Assembly: GCA_027574665.1 (NCBI GenBank)
Contig: CM050656.1
Span: forward strand, 12,351,501-12,415,500
Reading direction: 5' to 3'
Length of the DNA stretch: 64,000 bases
Source: Rhynochetos jubatus
Taxonomy: Eukaryota; Chordata; Aves; Eurypygiformes; Rhynochetidae
The notes below the pieces were generated by a model. The model had not been told where the DNA came from. It did not search any database and saw only the letters and a program-made list of their open reading frames with translations. The translations under genes were made by a program, and so were the position numbers. Position 1 is the stretch's first letter. Every line of letters begins with the position of its first letter. Shown here in pieces: positions 1 to 64,000 of this stretch.

Positions 1-659
1 ATCAGGAAGTGTGCGTACCTTTTACTCGGCAAGTTCTACAAACAGGTTACATTACACAACAGGGATACAGATGACCTCAGACAACTGAGGCATCCAATAC
101 ATTTTCTGTGTGCAGGCAGACAACATAAGGAGCGCAAAAATCAAAAGCATGAGACACCTATTTCTTAAGCAAGTCTCATGCAAGTCTCTCTTCTTCCTTT
201 CAACTCAGCTGAAAGGCAACATCCCCATGACCTACCTGGTCAGTCACTGAGGCAGCTACAGGATGGCTGCCTACGCTTTTGCTCTCCCCTGACATCTTTT
301 TATGTAATTCTCAGTGGGGAGTTATCCACAGATAGGCCAAAAGGCAACAATTCAAGCTGTGGTTATTTCATTTACTCAAATCAATGGCAGAAGCATCAGA
401 CAAACTTAACTAAAGGGCACAACCTGGAATTGTTCTAGATGCGCACTCTGGTCTTGAAAAATCAAATGGTAGTATCTCAAGCCTCATGACAGTAAGTTTC
501 TCAAGTGCTTGTCATGGGTCTGACAAACTAGTATCTGCTTTTTTTGGACATGACAACTTCCTACAGACTAGCATTGTATGGGAGAGTGCCCCAGATTCAG
601 CTCTAGCAGCTCCTCTCCCTAGAGAATAATACCCTGGCCCCAGCTGGACACACTGTTAC
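1..659 (-). other. KDM4A intron (partial), nothing else recognised
   Basis: AT-richer sequence after the donor at 659-658. I found no exon matching the next part of KDM4A (acidic VKLEEE segment), no RNA gene and no clear repeat. The remaining KDM4A introns (851-1636, 1888-2785, 2924-3956, 4061-4589, 4640-6091, 6286-7145, 7261-8312, 8489-8700) likewise show no other gene. Confidence 0.7.
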
Positions 660-8838
<8,179 letters not shown>

Positions 8839-8900
8839 GTTGCCGGGCCGGCCCTGCGCGGAGGAGGGGGCAAACATGAAGGGGGTGGGGTGGGTGGAGT

Positions 8901-8918
8901 GGGGGGGGGGGGGGGGGG
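8901..8918. repeat. 18-base G homopolymer
   Basis: An uninterrupted run of 18 G. It lies 47 bp upstream of the KDM4A ATG-exon acceptor and is matched by a C run at 9113-9131. Length is likely to vary and to be error-prone in assembly. Confidence 0.9.
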
Positions 8919-9112
8919 CGGGTCACCCCGCGCACCCCTCCCCCACGCCGCTTCGGGCGGGGCCCAGTCGTGCGTGCACGCCCCGCCCTCTCCGCCCGTC
9001 GGCCAATCCCGGCGGGGTCCGCATCAGCCCTGCCTCTCCATTGGCGGAGAGCGCCTGCCTGTCAGGACCACGGCTCTTTCCTCCGCGCGGCGGAGGACGC
9101 TACCGATTCACG

Positions 9113-9131
9113 CCCCCCCCCCCCCCCCCCC
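9113..9131. repeat. 19-base C homopolymer
   Basis: An uninterrupted run of 19 C (one G then further C-rich sequence follows). It is complementary to the G run 195 bp to the left, so the pair could form a stem or G-rich structures on either strand. Confidence 0.9.
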
Positions 9132-9483
9132 GCCCCCTCCTCCCCGTTCCGACGCGGAGGGGTCCAGGTCCGCTCCCGGCGTGCTCACGTCAACGGGGCG
9201 TCCCTCGTCTTCGCCTCCTCAGCCCTCCCCCTCCGCTCCAACGCCCGGCCGCCGTATCCCTCCGCACCACGCGCCTAACGAGTCCGGCAGGCCGCCGACG
9301 CCACCGCGGCCGTTCCCCGCCGCCTGAGCCCCGCCCTGCCGCCCCGCCCCGCCCCCTTCCCCTCCACCGCCCGCCCCGCCCCTGCCCCCGCAGCCAATCG
9401 CTGCCCGCTCCCGCGTCACAGCCAATAGGAATTGGACGGCCGGCCGGGGCGGGCCAGCGAATCAGGAGGCCGGGAACGGGGAG

Positions 9484-9534
9484 GTTGCTAGGCGGCCGGG
9501 CCGGCAGACTGTCGCTAGGGGGCGGTTGCTAGGG
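9484..9534 (+). promoter_or_regulatory. Three RFX-like half-sites in the promoter island
   Basis: GTTGCTAGG occurs at 9484-9492, GTCGCTAGGG at 9511-9520 and GTTGCTAGGG at 9525-9534. RFX factors bind GTTGCYA half-sites, so the cluster may be a bound element. Spacing and repetition are seen directly; the factor is inferred. Confidence 0.4.
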
Positions 9535-9566
9535 AGGCCAAGGCCTACTCGAAGCGTTTGGGGAGG

Positions 9567-9594
9567 CCGGGCCGGGCCGGGCCGGGCCGGGGCC
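9567..9594. repeat. GGGCC pentamer repeat, about five units
   Basis: A short tandem array of a CCGGG/GGGCC pentamer inside the CpG island. It has G-quadruplex potential. No function is assigned. Confidence 0.75.
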
Positions 9595-9960
9595 CCCGGG
9601 GCAGTCACAGCGGGCGGTCCCACCCGTGCTCCGCCCAAACCCCGCCTCCGGGTCCCCAGGAACACCCGCCGGGGGTGGGGGCAGAGCCCGAGGCCCGAGG
9701 ACAGCGCGATTGCTCGGCCTGGCAGCGGCCCAGGGCAGGCTCGGGCTCGGCGGGCCCTGCGGGGTCCGGGCCCTGCCCTCGGGGGGAGGCCGGGCTGGGG
9801 ACGGGAGCCTCACCCGCCTGCGCAGCCGTTTGGCCGTCAGACGAGGGCGGCTGCAGCGCTCGGTCCCGGCGGAGGCGGTTGGGCGCGGGGCCGGGGGCAC
9901 GGGGCGCCTGGGAGCCTTCACCCCGCCCGCGGGGCACCTGCGGCCGGGCGGCCTGGCCGT

Positions 9961-12900
9961 CGGGAGTCGGAAGCGCTGGGTATTAATCCCGTGTGAATGA
10001 GCGCTGCAGTCCGCTAGCGGTGTCTGGTGACACGCGATAGGCTTGGGCCTGTTGAACGTGTTCACCCGGCTGATCGTACTCCTGCAGTTTCTGCCTGTGA
10101 GCGAGGCCAAAGTCGAATTTGATACCGTGCAAACTTCTGGCAGCCAACGCAACCTGGCCCACGTGCGGGAGTTCCGCCAGCACAGATCGGTCAGCTCCTA
10201 ACAGGGAAGAGTGCTCCTGCGGCCAGCGTATGTCATCCACAATCCGCCGCGCTGAGGATTGGGCGCTGACGGGAGAGCCTTAGCGGCCAACGCTTTCAAG
10301 TGTGGACAAGGCTGAACGCCTGACAGAGCCTGTCTAGGGATGCTGACCCCCCCTCGGCTGGGGCCGGCTGCGGTTTTCAGAGATTGCTTTGTACTAAATG
10401 CTTTTTGAACATGATAGGCAGCCTTGACAGCAAGCACAGCCCACCCGAAAGAGCTCGTAACCATCCTCGGAGACAACACTTTGTCCCTCGTGCATAAATA
10501 AAATCTTAACGTCCCTGTATGTTTCTGCAGATACGTGTTTCCTTCGATGTCACGCTACAGGCACGCGGCAGCCCTGAAGGTCTTACCGAAACACCAACAC
10601 AGATTTTCTGTGGTCTGCTGCGTCTCTGATTTGCTCAGACTCAGATTGCCAGGTCTAAAGACCAGAAACCCAAAATAAATTAAAATGACAGCAGGCACAA
10701 CACTCGATGGAGGCACCAACACAGGCAACTGTCACGTTTTGAGATGAACTCTGTCGGCCTGGCAGCTGCACTTGCTCCCCGTCAGTCAAGAAAAACCAAC
10801 TCCCAGTATCAGGAGCCAGGATGATGATGAGTGGTAAAATGTTGCTGTGAGCAGAAAAGTGTAGGCAGAAAAGCTTGATGACATCAAATTACTACCGTGG
10901 ACTGAGATTGCTTATTACAGCTGGCAAAAGGGCAACAAGGAGCTTTTAAATACAGGGATCAGATTTTTTCCTGCACTCAGAAATGAACCAGGTCACAACA
11001 GGCAAAAAAGAAAAGAAAAGTCACTCTTAGCTGTGAAACTTTACCAATGAAAATAGCAATGTTGCTGAGAAGAGACAGGGCTGTGGGGGAAGGAGTTGCC
11101 AAGCTACTGCGCAGCGTAAGCTCGTATTTGTTCAGCGGTGCAGCTGTTTCTTTTCCTTATTTAACAACTATTTTGCCCTTGAAAACAGAATTTAGAGAAA
11201 TGGCATCCCAAAGGGCAGGTGCTCGAGCAGTGTATTATTTAGCATCATGAGGAGGCAAGCCAAGCCGAGGCAGGGCCTACACAGCTCTCTTGCTACAGGT
11301 ATCAATGAAATGAATAAAAAAATAAAGCCCGAAAGAGCAGAAGAGCAGCTGAGCGCCCAGGAGTTCACCTTTGCCTCGCTGCCGTTCAGCTGCTGTCCCA
11401 CCTGCCAAACCTTGCCCTTTACAAAGCTGCTTATCTGCGGCTGCGTTGGGGCTACCTGGTGCAACTGAGGAATGGAAAATCTCCACAAGGAAGACAAAAA
11501 AGCCAGCAGCGACTACCCAGCTCCAGTGCTCGCTGCGAGTACGTTTGGTTTGTCAGAGAGACGCCAAAGGAAAGAGGCCAAACGCTGACTCACAGGACCA
11601 GTCACTCCAGGTCTGGCGTGGTGTGGCGCTGGGAAGGCAGGCTGATAGCAGAGGGAAGGAGTAGGCTCACACTGATACCGAAGAAAGGGGGAAAAATAAT
11701 GCCTGCTAGGCCAAATCCTTTCTGTCCAGGGAAAGGCGACCAACGCAGCCCAGCCGTGGCAGTGCCAGGCCCCGGGAAGAGGCAGCGTGGCTCTGCGTGG
11801 CGCACGGCACAAGCCACGGCGCTGGCTCCGAGTGCAGGCGGGGTTAGCCTCCACTGCACGTGGTTTTGGTCTTTTGGTTTTGTTTGTTCCCCTTATGTTT
11901 TGTGAGACACGCAGCAACAACTGGAAATGCATCTTAAAGGAATAAGCACTTTTAGACTGGTGAGACTCCGTCCCCTTCGGGGCGCGCTGGCTTTGGGCGA
12001 GCAGTGTTGGCTTTGCGTGAGGAGGCCGGGCGGGAGCTCCCCACAGGCAGCAGCTGCCTTTGCTGCTCTCTGCCCCAGCTGTGCTCTTGGGGTCCATCCC
12101 CTTGCCAAGGCGGCACGTCCTCACACTTGGGGGACCTCCTGCCCAAGTCCTTACGACTTACCCGTGTGCTGAGCCTCTCCTGGCCCTGCGAGGCCAGCAA
12201 GTTTCTGTTCAGCCCGCAGGTAAGCTCACTGACCACCCGGAAAGCTCACTCTGTGCCTGGCACGTGGCAGGCAAAGTGGAGCCCAGAGAGGGCTTCAGCT
12301 GGGAACGTTTGTTCCCTCATGGTTTCCCTGGCTCGGTTGTAAAGCGTTTGGGCTAAGAACACGCCAACAAATAGGGAGGGAAGCCCCAAGCGTTCTTGGA
12401 CGAGAGGAAGGTACATGCACACGTGCTTGCGCGTAGGTACAAGCATCCTTTGCGGCGGGAGCAATTCACTGCTTTCGGAGCCGCACGCGGACTGGAGCTC
12501 CGTGCTGTGCACGTGGCAGTGCCTGTGAGCGCCCGCTGAGCGACACACACCTGTGGCAGACGCGTCGTCCCCGGCTGTAGTTCAGTGGCACAGCCCGAGC
12601 GTTCTTGCTGCAGCGCAGGCAGGTGCTCACCCAGACGGCTTCCTACAGCGCGATGCTAGCGCAGCATCCTTCCTTCCCAGGCACACCCACGTGCGAGCAG
12701 GTGTATGCTGGGCCACGTAGCCCTGTCCTGGGCCCTGTCAGCGATGCCAAGTGAAGCATCCCCATGCCGGCACACCCCCACCCCCATGCACAGGCGCTGC
12801 CCCATAAGGGCAGGAGCTTGCTTGGCCCTCAGCTCTGCATCCTTGGGTGGGGCTGCCCTACAGCAGAGACAGGGAGAGGCTCCAGCAGCCTCAGGTCACC

Positions 12901-14159
12901 CCGGGGGTGAAGCACTGGGGTAGGAACCAGCTGGGCGAGGGGAAAACACCATTTTGCATCTGGCACCAGCTCAGGCGCCGGGATGGCCTGGCAGGACACA
13001 CCACGTGCGGCCGAGCACCACCAACTCGGTGAGGAGTCAGGAAGAAGGTGCCCATAGTCACTCCGGGGAAAAGCTCACCAGCCTGTCCGCCACACGCTCC
13101 CACCCATCGAGCACATGCTGGCCAGTGCAGGTTTGGCTTCCTGGGGAAGGCTGGACAGGCCGTGGGGCGCTGGCCCAGGCGGCTCTGCCCCTTGCACTGG
13201 CCTTTCCCCCTCACGCTCGTGCTGTCGGCAGGTGCTGCTCTCTCTAGGAGCTGGCACTGACCCTGGGGTTCCTGTTCGTCCGTAGGCACACGTATACGTA
13301 GGGGTTCACGTGCAGTCAGTACATAGGCAGGGCTGGGGCTGGCCTGCCCACGCAGAGTGGGCACAGCCACATGCCTGGGCAGGGGCTTCCCCCTGAATGC
13401 ACTCGGGGGCTGCTCCGCAGTGAGGGGCCAGGCTACTGCTGAGCAGTAACCGCATACACCGTGCTCAGAGCCGCAGAACAGCATCACCGCAGCGTCCCAG
13501 GAGGCTGGCGACGTCTCAGCCACATCCGGGGCTGATACTGCCACCAGACCCCACCGCCACCGACCCTTCTCCTTCCTGCAAATCCACAGGCGAAGGAAGT
13601 ATGTGGGCTTGCAGGAAACCCACCAACCCAAAGACCGTCCCAGCCTGGTCCTGCAGCCAGCGTGCCGGCAGGGACAGGGGTGCAGGTAAACATGCTTCCA
13701 GCTTCCAGGAAAGCTCAGCATCACCCCAGGGCTGCTACCTCCTGGCGTCCTCTGAGGATTAGTAACTGGCAGAGCGTGGCCTGGGCAAGAAGGCGCTACT
13801 GGCTTCCTCCTGCTAGGAATGATCCATCCTTTGGGAAGCAGAGGGGACCCAGAGGGGGCCACAGTTGCTGAAACGGGCTTGGCAGGATCCGTTCCTGGAG
13901 GTGCCAGGGACTGAGGACTCTCAGTGCACCCTCGTACTGCGGCAGCTGGGCGGCAGGTGAGCACACGCACGCATGAAGGGGGTTGTTGCAGAGGGTCTCT
14001 GAACTCCCTGCTGACTCTGTCCAACGCGTAGGGTGCCCGTGGCTGGGATGTGTCCATGGGAAAGGACTTCGGTGGCAACAGGCTGGGAGCACACCCGTCG
14101 CTGAGGGACTCTACGGCCTCTGCTTATTGCTGAAGAAACAGACAGCAAAGCCAGCTTGT
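9961..14159. other. Intergenic spacer between PTPRF 3' end and KDM4A promoter
   Basis: About 4.2 kb lying downstream of the PTPRF poly(A) site and upstream of KDM4A. I recognise no exon of a known protein, no RNA gene and no interspersed repeat. Part of it (12891-14078, minus) is an unusually long open frame; see findings. Everything else looks like ordinary unique sequence. Confidence 0.6.
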
Positions 14160-14179
14160 ATGAAACCCGATTATTCAAA

Positions 14180-14185
14180 TTTATT
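14180..14185 (-). terminator. PTPRF distal poly(A) signal AATAAA
   Basis: AATAAA on the minus strand, about 1.57 kb after the stop codon. A second AATAAA lies at 14231-14226 beside an A-rich stretch, and a third, more proximal one at 14412-14407. Cleavage is expected 10-30 nt beyond the signal used, near 14160 for the distal one. Confidence 0.65.
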
Positions 14186-15749
14186 AACATCAAGAATTAT
14201 GCAATGATGCTGTAGATTTTTTTTTTTTATTAACAAATAGAAAACAGACTGTATACAACAGTGACCCCTACAGCACTATGCATCCACAAGGTAAAAATGA
14301 ATGTGTCCTCCAACATCACCAACCCTGGATCGCTGATTTCAACGTAGCTTGGATTCTTAACATTCGGAATACACGTGATAATACAATTAGATACCCTTCC
14401 ACCACCTTTATTCGTAACTCAATGCACTCGAAAGAGGGCTGTTCACTCCCTGTCTTTAGTGCAAGCGTGATATAATAAGGAGTATTAATATATAGTACCA
14501 TTAAATTAAGTCCAGTAGTCTTGCCACATTGGTTCATTAGAACGTCCTGAAGTAGCGGAAAGTACAATATTCTAGTGACTTTTAACATTTGCAGGATAGC
14601 AGAAATTATAGATACACCCAACCTCTGAAGCCTCCCCTCCCCTCCCCTGCTTTCCAAAGAGCCTGCCCGGCTCCGCTCTGGGGACGGCTGGGCTTGTGCT
14701 CCTTGCCTTTGTCAATGCTCCAATTGCACTTCACTGGTGAGAGGTGACAGGATGGCGCTTGCACGCACAGAACCGCGGGGTTAACAAAAAGGGCCGTGTC
14801 TCACTCTTCCCATCCCCTCCCCGGGGACCCGCTCGCTTCTCCTGCCCCCTTCCCAGCGAGACACACAAAAAGAGGCTCCAAAGCCCGGAGGCCCGGGATT
14901 TCGGGTCTCTCGCAAACAAGGCGACGACAACTCACGTCAAACCGGGATCTGCCAATACACACGGTCACTGGATTGGTTTAACACGCATCGTGGTAGGACT
15001 GAACTGTTTCCAGCTGACAAAGGGGACTGCTTCTCCGGCGACCCCGCATGCCCTCCCAAACCCAAACCTACTCAGGAAATAATGGGGGGGAGGGAAAGGC
15101 TAAAAAAATAATTGGTAGCTTAGGTCCAGTTCCATGAAATTTCATATTCTACAGAGGATTAAAAAGCAGCCTACGGGGAATGGAGCCGGGCAGGAACCAC
15201 AAGCCAGCTGCTGCAAATTACCAAGGAAGCTGCACTAAAATGGGCAGAACCAGCAGTGACTGGGCTGAAATAAACACAGGGCAGTAAAAAATGTAAAAGC
15301 AAAAGGAAATTAAAAAAAAACAAACCCAACTCCCAAAGGTTTGGCGGGTCCAGTTCTGCCTGGGCAAAACATTAAGACTTGCAAAAAAATAAAAAATAAA
15401 GAGAGAGGAGATTATAAAAACCACTAGTAACTATTTTACATGTTTAAAAAAAAGATCCCATTCCACCCACCTAAAGCCTCGCTGTGAAATGCAGTCGCGT
15501 GAGAGAGGGCGAGAGATGCACATGAGCAGAAATTCAGCCAGAGACTGGAAATGCTTTTGGAGTCGGATTGCCTCGTTTGGCGCTGGGGCGAAGTTCCTAA
15601 ATGCCGTGGTCGGAACTGGTTGGCGTGGAGGTCTGCTGCCTGGGCAGCACCTCCGTCTGTACAGAAGGACTGAGGAATGGGCGGCTCTGGCTCAGAGGGA
15701 CCCGTCTCCACTCCTAGACATCCCCACCGCGACTGGAGGAAAGCACTAG

Positions 15750-63471
<47,722 letters not shown>

Positions 63472-64000
63472 CTGAAATGAAAAACAAGATATTTGAGCAG
63501 TGTAAGGCCAAGTCAGGAGGGAGCCAGGCAGCAGCTCGGCTCCAGCTTCTCTTTGTCTAACTCAGCAGCAGAGGTCAAAGAGTTCAGCTTCAGCAGAGAA
63601 GTGAGATGAGGAGAAAAGAGCAGCAGCCTTTTACCAAGTCTCCAGCAGAGTTTTGCTTTTTGACTAGACTTTCCAGCATCACAGAAAGGAAGTTGTAGGC
63701 TGAACTGTAGCCTTCCTCTCTCCCCCCTCCACTCACACCCTCTTGGCCCTTTGCCATGATCAAAGAACAGTGTTGCTCAGGTACTGGATCTGCAGATGAT
63801 CCTACCCAGCCGTCTGCTCCAGTTCAAGCAAGAGCCTTTCAAGTACAGATAAAACAGCCAAGTGTGCCCATGGAGTGACAAAGGCAATTAAGCTACTACC
63901 AACGCCCCTCTCCCCCCAAACAGCAACTTTAAGGAAACCTTCGTTGAGTCTCCCCTTGTCGAACCAGGGAGTCGCACTGTACCTGAGCTCATTAGTCAGA

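Noticed and set aside
9003-9990. A divergent plus-strand gene from the KDM4A island
   Set aside because: CCAAT boxes on both strands allow it, but no exon with a recognisable product or clear splice pattern was found.
10990-11015. A-rich GAAAAG tract as a possible retroposon tail
   Set aside because: Too short and without flanking element sequence or target duplication.
63979-64000. Possible donor (CTCAG|GTACAG, minus) at the right edge suggesting another PTPRF exon
   Set aside because: Too little sequence to read a matching FNIII segment, so no exon is claimed.

Overview
The window is a piece of vertebrate nuclear genome, most likely from a bird. It holds split genes with GT-AG introns, compact introns, a GC-rich CpG-island promoter, and one truncated CR1 LINE of the sauropsid type. 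Nothing bacterial is present. Both genes lie on the minus strand. They are recognised from protein similarity recalled from the human and other vertebrate families, read through exon-by-exon phase checks; no search was run.

Layout, left to right (reverse of transcription). (1) About 1-9.5 kb: the 5' part of KDM4A (JMJD2A), the jumonji histone H3K9/H3K36 demethylase. Nine coding exons (8838 down to 660) give roughly the first 452 residues: JmjN, the complete JmjC domain and the start of the linker. The PHD and Tudor exons lie beyond position 1. (2) About 8.15-9.96 kb: a strong CpG island with CCAAT boxes, GC boxes and three RFX-like half-sites, taken as the KDM4A promoter. (3) About 9.96-14.16 kb: intergenic, with no recognised gene; it contains an oddly long 395-codon open frame. 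(4) About 14.16-64 kb: the 3' half of PTPRF (LAR receptor tyrosine phosphatase), 18 constitutive exons plus two very short alternative exons. They encode the last fibronectin III repeats, the furin-type cleavage site, the transmembrane helix, the juxtamembrane segment, phosphatase domains D1 and D2, the stop codon and a 1.6-kb 3' UTR. The upstream Ig and FN exons lie beyond 64,000.

The order PTPRF then KDM4A on the same strand matches human chromosome 1p34, which supports the orthology calls. All constitutive junctions mapped keep frame, and all intact catalytic motifs point to working genes.

Most notable points: a 12-nt in-frame microexon (49411-49422) and a 33-nt exon (44236-44268) that add residues to the juxtamembrane region of PTPRF, both preceded by UGC-type signals; a Gly-to-Ser change two residues before an iron ligand of KDM4A; a perfect 11-bp inverted repeat and several AT-rich or CpG-rich islands inside PTPRF introns that look like candidate regulatory elements; and an unassigned AT-rich, possibly element-derived stretch at 60.2-61.2 kb.
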